The notes below the pieces were generated by a model that was not told the DNA's origin, did not search any database, and was given only the letters and a program-made list of their open reading frames with translations. Below are positions 10,187 through 21,624 of a DNA stretch of 64,000 nt, piece by piece. How positions within the stretch are numbered: the first letter of the stretch is position 1; each line of letters opens with the position of its first letter. Source of the DNA: Polytrichum commune (taxonomy: Eukaryota; Streptophyta; Polytrichopsida; Polytrichales; Polytrichaceae). The DNA is taken from positions 56,601,169-56,665,168 of the forward strand of contig OX485806.1 of the NCBI GenBank assembly GCA_950295325.1, written 5' to 3'. The translations under genes were made by a program, and so were the position numbers.

Positions 10187-10622
10187 TTTTTGAGATAAAA
10201 AAATAGATTAGAGTTCATTGAAGATTAAAAAAATCCTATTTTTGCAAATTAATTTCTAATTATAGTCAAATTTAGGACCTATTACCGTGGGAAATTTGTC
10301 CACGGTGATCGTTGCAAAGTTGTTTTTGGGATGTACTTCGAGAGTGGGAAATGATGAAATCTGGTGGTAGCTTGTTAGGGTATGTAAAATGTAATGAGTT
10401 GTAATCAATATTGACAAACATTGTGGTGTATTTCTATGCAACAAAAATCAACTACATTGGCATTTTTTGAGATGGATGAGATTGAAGATTAAGTCAAGAA
10501 AAGTAGAGAAGGTTGTGAGCCACTCAAACCGCTAACGGGTTGAATTAAGGCCCACAATCTACAAAAAAGAAGAAGTTAGTGGTTAGAATTAGTCAATATA
10601 TAGGTGACTGTTAGTTTTTGAA

Positions 10623-10800
10623 ACATCCGCCTGTGGATGCGAGTTGTGTAAGAGACTGGTATTAGGTCTGGACCAACCCGGGTTCGAATCCGGTTGGTTA
10701 CATTGACTGGTGCTATCCCAAATTGAGCTAGTGATAAAGCAGGAATAATCTATAGGCGGATACAGAGAAGGTGTTACTACGCGGTTGTGCGTAGATCCTT
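10623..10800 (+). other. tRNA-like segment, possible SINE remnant
   Basis: GGTTCGAATCC at about 10681-10691 is a perfect pol III B-box, inside a T-arm-like context (ACCCGGGTTCGAATCCGGTT). About 35 bases upstream, GGATGCGAGTTG is a weak A-box candidate. The T-stem has a mismatch and I cannot build a full cloverleaf, so it is not a working tRNA gene. A tRNA-derived SINE is the simplest alternative, but no poly(A) tail or target duplication is clear. Confidence 0.35.
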
Positions 10801-10961
10801 CTCAAATAGTTTTTATCTTTTAGAAACATGTTATTATTTATCCACGTGAAGTAATCAAACCGCTCGCGGTTGGATTAACATTTGTGGCCTAAGTAGAAAG
10901 GAAGTCAGTAAATAGAAATTAGATTTAGATCAATTAGTTAGTATGAAGAAATTTAGACAAG

Positions 10962-11148
10962 GGATGAAGGACAGCGAAAGACATCGTCGGACGGATGAAT
11001 GACAGCGGAGGACGACACCGAATAGGTGAATGACAACGTAGGACGACGTGGAATGGATGAAAGACAACGTAAGACGACGTCGAATGGATAAATGACAATG
11101 TGGGACGACGTTGAATGGATGAAAGACAACGTAGGACAACCCCGAAGG
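10962..11148. repeat. Minisatellite, about 36-bp unit
   Basis: About five imperfect copies of a unit like GGACGACGTCGAATGGATGA followed by AAGACAACGTA. Copies differ by several bases each. All three minus-strand frames stay open across it simply because of the repeat, so the apparent proteins are not genes. Confidence 0.85.
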
Positions 11149-11654
11149 AACCAAGTTTTGAACGAAGTAGTGGACGAAGTTGCCTTGACATCAACATATA
11201 AGCGCGGCTTGAAACTCATACAGAACAAGAAGTTAGAGGGGCTTGTGTATGATCGGAGATGACCAGGTGGTAGATGTGGTGTACGATGAGAGAGGAGTGA
11301 GGTATACCACCATTTATAGGTATAAGTGTACTATTCGTGTCTTGTAAGGATAAACTTGTACGGAGGATGAAGTCAAGAAAGAACTATCACTCTCTCAGTG
11401 TTTGAAGTAGAGTGGATAGAAGAAATTGTCGAAAGAAGTGACCTGCTTGATTTGTTTCTAGTCCAAAAGTGTTTATACACAGTAGCTGTAAGATACCTAC
11501 GGTTTCTAGATTATTAGAATGAAATTAAAATGAAGCTTCCAGTTCAAGAAACACAGTGATACATAAAATATCTTGCAGTGGCCCTTTTAGTCTCACTACT
11601 TCATGATTAAATCAAATGCTGCATACATACGTTTATTTGACGATACACTGAACT

Positions 11655-14600
11655 CTAAGAAGACAAATACTTCAGTAAGCCACTCTCTAAAATTCTCTTC
11701 ACTTCGTTGAAGCTAAAACTAGCTGCGTGAATGAATGTGTCGGATTCTGAATCCAGACCACAAATGACTGTAAACAAATAATACAAGTGCTTACAATTGG
11801 CCCATTGACCCCGCTTTCCAATAGCATTTCTCGACATCTCCTTGAAATACGTGCAAGTGCATGCGGGCGGCTGCGATATGGTTAGGTAGTACTGCTGGAC
11901 TTTCGGAGGTGTGCCCGAATCCAATGAGACGATGCATCCAAGGGCAGGGGCTGGGAGCATGCACAATTTGCGCACGGTGCCTCTGAATGATAGGGCCGAT
12001 GCACAATTATTGGCATGCTTGGTTGACGGGGCCTTCTTGTTGCGCCGAATATTCTTGCCTGACCTGCGGGTGGGAAACTCGTCTGGATATGCCGGAGTCG
12101 TGTAAACTGATAAGTCCATAGATAAAGCTTGGTCCTGAAAGAGTCTTGTAGGGGACATCTCCTTCCGCTGGGGTAGTCTAAAACCTGCATTTTCCAAAGA
12201 CAGGATCTCTTTGCAAGATAAGTTGGTCCCCAACTTAACCGGCCATACCTCTGGAACCGCCGGCCTTGACACCACCCACTTCCATTTTGTGCCCTTGACG
12301 CATCTCTCAATGTCGTCATTGCAGAAGAAGAACTGCATAGACTCCTTCTTATTCTTCTTGTAGTTGTCCATCAAACCCGTGTAGGTTGGAGCGGCAATGC
12401 TCTTCCCATCCTGCACAATCCGTGCGATGCACTTCTTCTTGGTGATTGCTTGTTGAGCAAAGCACGCCTTGGCGGATGTCTTTTGTAGGCGTGCGATATG
12501 CCATTCAGAAGGGTTACATGCTGTCTCCTCAACTGCAGTGACGTGGTAGCGATCAAGCTGCTGAGTAGGGTTGTGTGTTGGAAGATTTAGCTCCTCGTCA
12601 TCGGTAGTTGTAGGAGAATCCGGAACTACCACAGGTGGTGGAGAGTTGTTGTTATTGAGCGCTAATATGGTTTGGACGCGCGGTCTGGATATGCTGATCT
12701 TGTCAGGCCTGTGAGACTCAAGTTCAGAACCAAACGCGGTATCTGGTTTTCGTTTAAGAGAAGCAAATACCTCTTCCCCTTCAAGGTGAGGAGTTATGGT
12801 GCACCACTCGTCGGCGCCAGGCATATTCAAGAAGGCCTCGTGAAGCTGTTTCGAGTTTCCTGTTCGAGCCGCCGACCTTTGAGCACGTCTGAGTTTCAAT
12901 TCCTCCTTTGATGGTCCAGTACCAGGGCGCTCTCCTTTGAGGAATTGGTAATATGCAACACACTGCATGAAGGCACGCACGAAGTCATCCACTGTAGCCA
13001 CAAACAAGTCGCTGCCCCGATCGCCCGATTGTTGTTTCCACTTGTTATGGATAGATTCTGCAAGGTTACAAGATGGCATTTCAGCAAGTTCATCCTCACT
13101 GAGGTCCTGCAATCAAATAATTGTCACAGATTAGCGTAATGGTGGGATACATGTGGAAGTAGTATGCACAATGATGCATAGAAAATAGGTAGAAGAAAAT
13201 AGTGGACTTACCAACTCCATAAATCCACCCCATTGGCGGTAACGGAAATGCCAGAAGGCAAGCCAAAGCTCCAGTCGAGGTAGGCCTTGCTCAGATGCAG
13301 CACCGGATGATGTCCACCATGCTCGAATTGCAAGATACTTAGTCTTAGCCTCCACCATGGACTTGGCATTCTTGTACTATTGGCAGAGTTTTTGATGTTG
13401 GGATTGGAGGTCTTGACGGATGTCGGCCTTGGTGTGCTTTTCCAGGGACTGCGTCCAATGGAAAAGACAAGTCCTCTCTTTATCCACCATCTTCTCAATT
13501 GCATCTCCACTTCCGTATATGATACGAACAACATTCCAATTGGCCTGGGCACTATCGGCCATAAAGCCCTTGAAATTGACTGATTGGACACCGTGACGAG
13601 CCATGACAGCATTCAGATTCTTCCATACAACTGATTGGGCTGCCACGTCCTCCGACTGCGATGGTCATGACCCGGCAATATGTGGAATCGTACACGTGGC
13701 AAGCCATTGTTGTCCAGGACCGGACACGTTTGACATGGTCAAACATTATCCAGGCGTTCTCTAGGTCACCGCCGGCCTGCATTCGCTTGACGAGGTCGAC
13801 TCCACTGCCCGGCCCGACTTCAGACATCTTGAAGACGAAGACCTTGTCCAGATCTTCTCCTTGCCCCGGAAACATGTTCTTCTGAACATAGTTCCAGTTG
13901 CTAGAGCCGCGTAGCATTGTAATGCTATCCATGACACCAAAGCGTCGCATTGCCTTAAATGTTGAGATTGAGTTCCGAATGTTCGGTGAGGTTAGGTGCT
14001 TGCATCGATCAAAAATAGGGATCAGCTGGTCCAGATCCAAGGTCTTGCGTTCTTCACCTTCTTTAGCCAGAAGGAGTGGGCCAAGTACTTCCTTCGCCGT
14101 TTCAAGCACAATGGTGGAACGTGTAGCTGATGGAGTCCATTCGACTTGCTCACCAATCAAGCTCTCTGTCCGCTCGATAAAGTCACGATGATCGCCAGAC
14201 TTCACAGGGTGGTCGTGAGATCCCAAGTGCACACAAGCCCTTGTCATGTGAGGTGCGGCAGTCACGTAGTAAATCTTTGCAGGGCAGACGACAACACAAG
14301 TAGGAGGGACATTACACGTTTTGCAAACAACTGTTGAACCCGTAGGAGGGGTGGACCCAACTTCAAAGACCTTCTCGGACAACCCTTCCCACTCTGTCTC
14401 GTTCACACCGGCCGTTCGATGGTCTCGTCCAAGGTACTCACATGTAACATTGTCACAGCGGAGGTGGCCAAGACATGAGGACATACGAAATAGAAGATTG
14501 AAGTCGTTCCGAATATTAGACGTGATAGTGCGAGACCAAGCATGGCCATCATATCTTCTATCCATTCCACGAAGCTGCTTGGCATTGGAGTTCTGGCCGT

Positions 14601-15288
14601 GGACACCTAAAGGCGGAAACTCAAAGATAATGTCGCCGTTATAACGAGGAGGAAGAAAATCAACCTGCTGGAGTTTCATTGCATTGAAATCAATTCGAGA
14701 TAGAACATTCTTTGACCGTTTACGAGCACTAAGTTTCATCAAAGAATGAACAATGCTGCCAACAGGTTTTGGCACAATATTGGACGGAGTAGAGGTACGT
14801 GATGGACTAACAGGTAGAGTCGCCTCCCGGCGCGTTGCTTGTGGAGAAAGAGCCCTATCGACTTTCCTAACCGGACGTAATAACTCAACCTCATTCTCCG
14901 TGTCATCACTCAATTCATGTATTGTATCAAGATCGGGCTCTACTTTGACCTTGGATAACACCGGGGTCTCAATGCAAACTGTGGACGACTCTCGAGAAGT
15001 TAGAAGTTCAGTAGATGCATCTAGTACTGACTCAGAGACTCCGTACACCCGATACTTCCTTGGATTCAGCAACTAGAACGTCCCCACATCATTCTTTCTG
15101 GACAACTGGCCAACGGCGTGTGAAAGTTCACCGGTTAGATCGTCAAAAACTTCTTCCTCAACGTAGAGAGTGGCTTCACGAAAGTTGAACCTGAGACTAA
15201 GTGTAGTACCAGTAACCATTGCAAGACCATCTTCTCCCAAAGGAAAGGAGACTGGTACGGAATGAAAATCTGCACGAACAAACGCCAT
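11655..15288 (-). pseudogene. MULE transposase with zinc-finger N-terminus and SWIM C-terminus
   Basis: The start ATG is at 15288 (MAFVRADFHSVPVSF). The N-terminal half has C-x-x-C clusters (CLGHLRCDNVTCEYL; CKTCNVPPTCVVVC) and HLGSHDHPV, like the WRKY/GCM or FLYWCH-type fingers of MULE transposases. The DDE region follows: ENAWIMFDHVKRVRSW with the first Asp, then GFMADSAQANWNVVR with the second. After an intron (donor at 13211, acceptor ending 13107) the last exon (13106-11655) ends with a SWIM finger, CTCTYFKEM then WANCKHLYYLF (C-x-C...C-x-H). Lesions: in-frame TAG at 15073-15075, a frameshift near 13650 between the first and second Asp segments, and TAG at 13377-13379. It is probably inactive unless these are sequence errors. 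The family is certain, the exon limits approximate. Confidence 0.88.
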
Positions 15289-15961
15289 TGTACCTCAATC
15301 CAAGTTGAAGATCACTTGCACTTATCAAAAGCGAAGTCAATGAGGGACATGAGAGAAATAACGACAGTATTAGTACTCGAACAGAGAGCGGTTAGAAGAG
15401 GAATTATTGTATGGATTTAGTTACAAGTAATTTCAAGAATTTTAGGCTAGGACTAGTTGATCCGATTAGTAGGGGATTAGATCATAAAGTTGATGTCCAA
15501 TTGAAGGAACTATAAGACGGCTTGTAGATGCATTTAGATGAACTATTAAAGTGAGAGTGTCAGATGTGGATTTGTCTATAAAATTTTAGGAACCAAAAAT
15601 GAAACATTTATAGATACACCCAAATTATAAACACTCAAAAGCTGTTATGCATTTCTAATCCTGTGATAGTGATAAATGGATTGGCGGCCATTCCTACAAT
15701 GTCAGTACTTAATAACGTTCGTCATTATTCATTGGCGGAATACTTCTATAGAGGGAGTTTAGAATCATTCAGATTAGATTGTATCGCCGTTTTACCACCA
15801 GAATAAATAAAATAGGATGTCAGAATTTTCAAACCTGTGGCATCAATATAATCTGCTTTCAAATCTTAGAGTATATGAACATATACAGTGCTCATAGACA
15901 TAGAACCATGTTAGACTTGGTTTTGCATATAAAGGTTCTAGATGGATTAGTTGTGTTAGAG
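15289..15961. promoter_or_regulatory. Divergent intergenic region (bidirectional promoter of the MULE)
   Basis: This 673-bp AT-rich spacer separates the transposase start (minus, 15288) from the methyltransferase-gene start (plus, 15962). No gene is recognised in it. Because both genes point outward, it must hold both promoters. I do not see a convincing TATA box that I would assign. The shared position suggests the two genes could be expressed together; that is inference. Confidence 0.55.
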
Positions 15962-16593
15962 ATGATCACTCGGTCGCGTGCGAGAGCAGAGAGAGAAAAT
16001 AGTAGGACTATTGAGAAACAGAGGCGCATTGAGAGAAAGAAGAGGTTTGCTACTAGAGATAACGTAGTGACCTCGTACAACTTGAGGTCAACCATGGGAA
16101 GAAAAGGGGGTAATTCAACTAAGGCTACTCACAGTCGTTCAAAGCGAAATGTTGAGACATTTGAAAAGGCTGAGGTTGCTCCCATTAGGTTATTCTCATT
16201 AGGAGAGGAAGACACCTCTATGGAAAATGAAGAAATTCAGGTATGCTCTGGTTACATTACATTCAGTTTGAATTTATTCAAATTTTATGAGTCCCCTGTA
16301 TAGTTGGCTTGAAAGGAATCATTATGGCATGAGAGGCAACTATCCTATGCATTCGAGTAATGATATTTTCGATGCTTTGTCGCATCATTGCAAGTTTGGT
16401 ACCTAAACCTGGTCCCGGGCAGAGGCAGCAGCAACTACGAAACGCAACCTCTAGTGCATCTACTTCACAGCACACTGGGCAGAAGGTCATTAGGCAGACT
16501 CAACGCAGCAGGGAGGGTGTGCATTGCGACGAGGACAGCTTGGATCGAGGAGAAGCCAGCATGGAGACGTATGGCGAGTACTCCACCGAAGAG
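15962..16593 (+). CDS. Passenger gene, N-terminal exons 1-2
   Basis: Exon 1 starts at ATG 15962 (MITRSRARAERENSR), encodes 93 codons of very basic sequence, and ends in phase 0 at CAG|GTATGC (16240). Exon 2, best read as 16423-16593, encodes a Gln- and Ser-rich stretch ending ...GEYSTEE before GTAAAT, again in phase 0. No known domain is seen; the basic start could bind DNA or act as a nuclear signal. The 16394 AG is an alternative acceptor but would hit a stop in the required frame. Confidence 0.6.
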
Positions 16594-16624
16594 GTAAATA
16601 GTTACACCGAAACTGGTTGTTAGG

Positions 16625-17130
16625 TTTCCATCTTAGAGTCAGAGGGATCAGTTTTGGCCCCGAAACTGATTTTGAGGGTAGAGTCTGAGTGAGAGGTTTC
16701 GGCCCAAAACCGATTTTGAGCGTGGGAGATTTTTCTTCCGTTTCGAACCCGTCCCCGGGTGTCTAAAAATAGACATCGTTTTGGCCAGAAACTTTAAGGG
16801 AAATGAACGTTTTGGAACGGCCAGGAGGAAATAATACCATTTCGTAAGGGTTGTACGCAAGAGGCACACGGAGTGCAGAGGGAGTCGAACGGGGTGAGGG
16901 TAGAGTCTGAGTGAGAGGATTCGGCCCCGAAACTGATTTTCGAGGTAGAGTCTGAGTGTGAGGGTTTCGGCCCCGAAACTGATTTTGAGTGTAAAGTCTG
17001 AGTGAAAGGGTTTCGGCCTCGCAACTGTTTTTGTATGTTAAGTCTGTGTGAGAGGGTTTCGGCCCCGAAACTGTTTTTGTCTGTAGAGTCTCTATGAGAG
17101 GGTTTCGGCCCCGAAATTGTTTTTGAGCGT
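16625..17130. repeat. Intronic tandem repeat with TTTCGGCCCCGAAA palindromes
   Basis: Imperfect units of about 45-53 bp built from GAGTCTGAGTGAGAGGGTTT followed by CGGCCCCGAAACTGATTTTG. At least six copies are visible, at about 16653, 16706, 16922, 16967, 17010, 17056 and 17105. Each unit contains the palindrome TTTCGG-N2-CCGAAA or a variant. It lies in the intron between exon 2 and the mini-exon array. Confidence 0.85.
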
Positions 17131-17155
17131 GGGAGATTTTTCTTCCGGTTCGAAG

Positions 17156-17707
17156 CATTCGGAGCATTTGGAAGAGGCCTCTTTTGTGTGTCAAGGTATG
17201 TGCTTAAAAAATCAAAATGATATGAGAAAATTTGAATGTTTTTGGCCATTTTCTGTAGTATATATTGCATAAGGAAGAACATTCGGAAGAGGCCTCGGAT
17301 TCGAGGCCTCATTTTTCTAACAAGGTATGTGCTTGAAAACTCAAAATGTTATGTGCATAGTTCAATGCTCTCGGCCATTTTCTGTAGTATATATTGCATA
17401 AGGAGGAGCATTCGGAAGATGCCTCGGATCCGAGGTCTCATTTTTTAGTCTAGGTATGTGCTTAAAAACTTAAAATATTATGTGCATAGTTCAATGCTCT
17501 CGGCCTTCTTGTTTTGGGTAGTGCATGAGTTGGAGCATTGGGAAGAGGCCTCCGATCTGAGGCCTCATTTTTTAGTCAAGGTAGGTGCTTGAAAAGTTAA
17601 ATTGTTATGTGCATGTAAGATTTCTCTCGGCCCTCTTGTTTTGGGTAGTGCATAAGGAGGAGGTATGGGAAGAGGCCTCGGATCCGAAGCCTCTCATTCG
17701 TATGTAT
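17156..17707 (+). repeat. Array of tandemly duplicated 51-nt mini-exons
   Basis: Four segments of exactly 51 nt (17274-17324, 17403-17453, 17530-17580, 17657-17707), spaced 127-129 bp. Each is preceded by AG and followed by GT, mostly CAAG|GTATGTGC or close to it. They encode EEHSEEASDSRPHFSNK, EEHSEDASDPRSHFLV plus stop, LEHWEEASDLRPHFLVK and EEVWEEASDPKPLIRMY. A fifth, shorter relative is at 17156-17195. The flanking exons end and start in phase 0, so each 17-codon unit could be included or skipped without changing frame. The second unit ends in TAG, so including it would truncate the protein. Confidence 0.75.
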
Positions 17708-18087
17708 GTTAGTGCTAGAAATATCAAAATGTTATGTATACTAGAATCTGAGTGAGAGGGATTCGGCACCGAAACTAATTGTTTCGGTCTCATTGTTTAG
17801 GTTTCAGAGAAGTGGAATTCTGTTGTTTTGGTGCCGAAATGATATGTTCACATACTTGGAATGTAATTGTTCAGAGCTGACTTCTTGATAATTTTGTGTT
17901 CCTGCAATCCTGCAACCTTAGGAACTAATGTTCGGGACCGAATGATAAGAAACCTCATCTTGCTCTGCAAATGTTTGTGTTGATTTTCAAATGAACATGG
18001 TCAATATGTTGTTCAGCTAATAGCGTTTATGTGCACTGCCGAGCAAGTGATTCTTACTTTGTTGAAAATGTATTGTCTATATGGTAG

Positions 18088-18985
18088 GTACACGCTGCAT
18101 CTTCGCCACCTACGACACAAGTAATAGAAGGAATGCTGCCAGATTTGGAAATCCTAGAGGACGGGCCTGAGGGAGAAGAAGAGTCACTTGAGGATGATGC
18201 TCATTTTTTGGGTGATGAGGATGAAATTCGGACTCGGCAGAAACTTAATTCGGTGGCCACGATCACAAGCTTGAGATTCCAACCCATCAGTTCCTCGCGA
18301 TTTAGTATTTCCTTGTGCAGAATGCTGGCAATGCCAATGGTAAGGCCAACTCTGGCATCCGATCTTGCTAAGCTCGAGCAAGAGTTTGTCCACGGATACA
18401 GGGAGGGCGCTTCAGTCTTTTATGTTACAACCACCAATGAAGACGGTAAAACACAGGTGGTGCTAGAAGCTGATAATGCTTCTTGGGGTCCTATTTGAAA
18501 CGCCAAAAACGACGTTTTCAACACGTTTCTCCTTTCAGATCCACATTTGGCCCGCTTCACAAATTTGATGTTTTTTGTATGTGACGGAAACCATAGACGT
18601 CAAGCTTGGTTAAATCACATTGACAGACTTCACCGAACTGAGGATTTTTGGCATTATTTGGTGGACTCAATTCTCCTTGACACAAATGACAAAATTGGAC
18701 TTATTATGTAAGTCATGCACAACATTAACAAGTAAGTCCATTTTCTTTTGATATACAATCTTTCATATTAATTTCGACATGGTTTCAAATTCTTTTCATT
18801 GCAATAATCTAATATCTTTGATATGATTTTTGAATTTAGACATACCGAGGACTCTCACGTGAAGACAAACATTGTCCATACCCTGTTTAGGGTTCAGAAG
18901 TATGGTCTAATGTCAATTGACCAGTTCAGAGACATTTTGAGTCCGGCTGACCTCAAAAGATGCAAGAAATCACAAAAAAAGACTT
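18088..18985 (+). pseudogene. Passenger gene, acidic linker and ParB/sulfiredoxin-like domain
   Basis: The exon opens in phase 0 after TAG at 18087. It encodes an acidic linker (EDGPEGEEESLEDDAHFLG), then about 18499-18660 reads VFNTFLLSDPHL, MFFVCDGNHRRQAWLNHI and VDSILLDTND. The DGNHR-x-x-AW motif resembles the G-x-H-R/G-E-R-R box of the ParB/sulfiredoxin fold, which binds nucleotide in ParB proteins. An in-frame TGA at 18496-18498 lies just before this segment. A short intron using GT at 18491 and the pyrimidine-rich AG at 18539 would avoid it but would remove the VFNTFL part. Two GTAAGT donors at 18708 and 18732 keep the same phase. The next exon (18840-about 18985) encodes TEDSHVKTNIVHTLFRVQKY. 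Confidence 0.65.
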
Positions 18986-19211
18986 GATATTCGTTACCAT
19001 TAAATGTGTTTACAAATTTCACATTTCAGGTGATTTACTCGTTTGATTTCTTCATTTTTTAAAGTCATGGAATAATCCTTCTTTTGTGAATCGCAACCAG
19101 GTGATTTCGTGAATCTTCAACTCTTGTTTCGGGTCCGAAACATCATGTCAAACTCTATTTCATTTTCTTCTCACCTTTTGGTTTCCGCATTCTTTTTCTT
19201 CCTTTGTGCAG

Positions 19212-20883
19212 CACGAACTGGGTCTTGCTGCGGACGATGGTGTATGTCAGCTTGTGGAGCAATCAGAAGGAGAAGTCGCAGTTCAGAAGGTAGCTGTGGC
19301 ACTTCGCATGAAGATGGGAAAACTAGTTGTTATGTCAAACCCGGAGCTTACCGACAGTTGGCTTCGTAAGGTACGTACACTAAACCTTTGTCCATATCAA
19401 TCTTTTCAGCTTATCCTTGAGAAGAGGACTTAGGAACTCACAAGCTCTTTGTCACACAGATTGAGCGACATTACACCCTAAATTCACTCTCACCGGAACT
19501 CAACTTAGAGAAGCTGCAGCTCATTGCAACTTCTAGGGCGTCTTCGGCATTCAAAATAAAATGGCTAGAATACTTTAATTCATCTGCTTTCATTCGCGAG
19601 GCCCGCAGGCTACCTCCCAAACCCATCAACGAAGAGAGATTGGCAAATTTCCTGGCTAAAGCAAGTTTCTGGGTAGGAGTAAGTCCACTGATTTTATGAA
19701 TTTTCAGTTAATTGAGTTCCTCGTTGGCATGTATTTTACCTGCCTCACATTCTTAATTTCATTGACGCAATCATGCATTTGTTGTCTTGCTTATGGCATT
19801 GATCCAGCTAATGCTTATTGTCTTGCTTGCCAGATTTATGAGCAGGCCAATATTATTTTTGACGAGACAATGCGTCAAGACCGACTTCCTATCAACATGA
19901 GTGTTGCCAGTGAGCTGATGTTGTTGCCCGTGTATATCGAAGACTGTCGCATGAAGTTATGGGACCATGCGTTCAACACCTATTTCAGAGGACCCGATTC
20001 CTTCAAAAAAATTGACGACTTTGTTGGATTTAATGGATCTAACCTTGTTGTCCGCAGAGTTCTTTTTAGGTACGTCTCAAATCTTGAAGTACTTTTCATT
20101 AATTTCAGTAATTGGTTTAGTTCATATTATGTGATTTGCTAGTTCGAAAGTTCTAGAATGTAATGTTATGTGCTATTTTGTAACACAGGTACTTTAAGTA
20201 CGAGCTTTTGGCCAAAGGAGCTATTTCCAAAGAAGACCTTCCTGTATTCTTGACCACATGGCTTGATAGATCAAACTCAGCTTGCATGTTCTCAGCTCTT
20301 CAACAACGCACGTGGACAACTTCTCACCTTACCGGCGGTGCCTGGTATCTTGATTGCGCTCCAAGTTTTACTCCTTCGTTTGAGACTGAGCTCAGGAAGT
20401 CAAGGGAGGTTGTAGGTGAGTCTGGAATTGAAATGGTGGAATTACAGGGCATTGAAGATGACAATGAGAGGGCAAAGGCAATGAAACGACGCATCGAAGA
20501 GGACCGAAAGAAAGCGCTGAGGGTCAAGGAGGCTGAGGAGAAAGCTGATCAAAAAGAGCAGGAGAAGCTACAGAAGTCACTGGAGAAGTCCACCAAGAAG
20601 GGCAAAAAGGAGATGAACCCCCCCCCCAGAGCCGGAAGGTAAGAGTCCCGTTGCTCCAAGTCCCACATATGAATCTGGTTCTCATGCTCCAACATTTTCT
20701 AGAGGAACAAAACGCGATTCCTCCTACGAGCAGTTGAGTCAAATTCCTATTTTGACATCGGGGGATGAGCTCGATATGCACCTTCAAGAGCTCATTCTCA
20801 ACGCCTCAATGGAGGACGTTCTTGGCGGTGACACGGAGGAATTCACCCCTTCCTACAACGAGTTGAAAAGATTCATGCTTAAG
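19212..20883 (+). CDS. Passenger gene, central helical region and charged linker
   Basis: Exons 19212-19370, 19460-19672, 19834-20069 and 20189-20883 join in consistent phases. I do not recognise a domain. Visible stretches include WLRK, IERHYTLNSLSPELNLEKL, LPVYIEDCRMKLWDHAFNTY and FLTTWLDRSNSACMF. The last exon has a highly charged Lys/Glu/Arg helix (about 20430-20610) that could form a coiled coil. A run of ten C at about 20618-20627 breaks the frame; past it the frame resumes as SPVAPSPTYESGSHAPTF and continues to the GT donor at 20884. The C run may be a real slippage mutation or a sequencing error. Confidence 0.6.
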
Positions 20884-21624
20884 GTACTGTTCTTCCATAA
20901 TTTTCTCATAACATGTTTGCCTTCAAATTTTTGCATTTCAATCTGGTCCAAATTTTTCATTCAGTAGGTATTGCTTTTCATATTTCAGCAATCGGGTTTT
21001 CTTTCGGGACCGAAACATGGATTCTGACAACTAAGGGCTCGAAAGGGAATAGTTAATGCTTTTGTTTCGGGACCGAAAAATCATATGGAGTGCGAGCTGA
21101 GCCCTCAATGGACTCGGCAATTTGTTTTGTGCTTGCAATCGGCCATTTGTTTTGTTATACCATTTCTTTAAAGGACTTCATCGCATTATAATGTGTATTA
21201 TGATCCAACTTAGTTTTGCAAGCCCCTCTTGTTGCAACTCAACAGTAGCTTACAATATTTGTAGTAACTGTGATTGATATCTAGAGTGGCACCACTTTAG
21301 GAGGGTACAAGAATGTATAAAGAATTTGTTTTGCATTCCAGTACTAGGCAATGTACAAAGCAAGGAGGATTCTTTTAATCCTGTTGATAAGGGTCCTCAA
21401 ATTTGTTATTGTCCGACAGTCACTGCTTACAACTTTTTGATCAAGTCACACATTATCAGGGAGATTTATGTCTTGTGTTTGTTGTAGAGGTAGGTAATCT
21501 TCAAAATGATTTAAACTCCTCGTTGAATGGAACTAGTTGAATGTTTGTTCTATTCACCCTAAACCTTGTTTTATTGAAGTCATTTGTCATGTACAAATTG
21601 TGACAATCTCCTTTGATTGTGCAG

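Larger units (their letters stand above)
10187..11654. other. MULE left non-coding region
   Basis: No gene is recognised. The stretch holds a tRNA-like segment (10623-10800) and a minisatellite (10962-11148). Two similar 40-bp segments, near 10513 and 10849, contain CAAACCGCT and TTGRATTAA and flank the tRNA-like segment in direct orientation. This is 3' of the transposase gene, so its poly(A) signal would fall here. Confidence 0.6.

Noticed and set aside
10660-10735. A working tRNA gene
   Set aside because: The B-box is good but no full cloverleaf or acceptor stem can be formed.
10930-11228. Overlapping minus-strand proteins of 74-91 aa with repeated VVLRC-like phrases
   Set aside because: All three frames are open because of the 36-bp minisatellite; there is no start context or homology.
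16660-17312. Minus-strand proteins of 143-172 aa across the repeat array
   Set aside because: They are translations of the 45-53-bp tandem units on the strand opposite to the gene, repeated without any known domain.
16625-17710. CRISPR-like array
   Set aside because: The genome is eukaryotic and the repeats are direct tandem units with diverged, non-unique spacers and splice borders.
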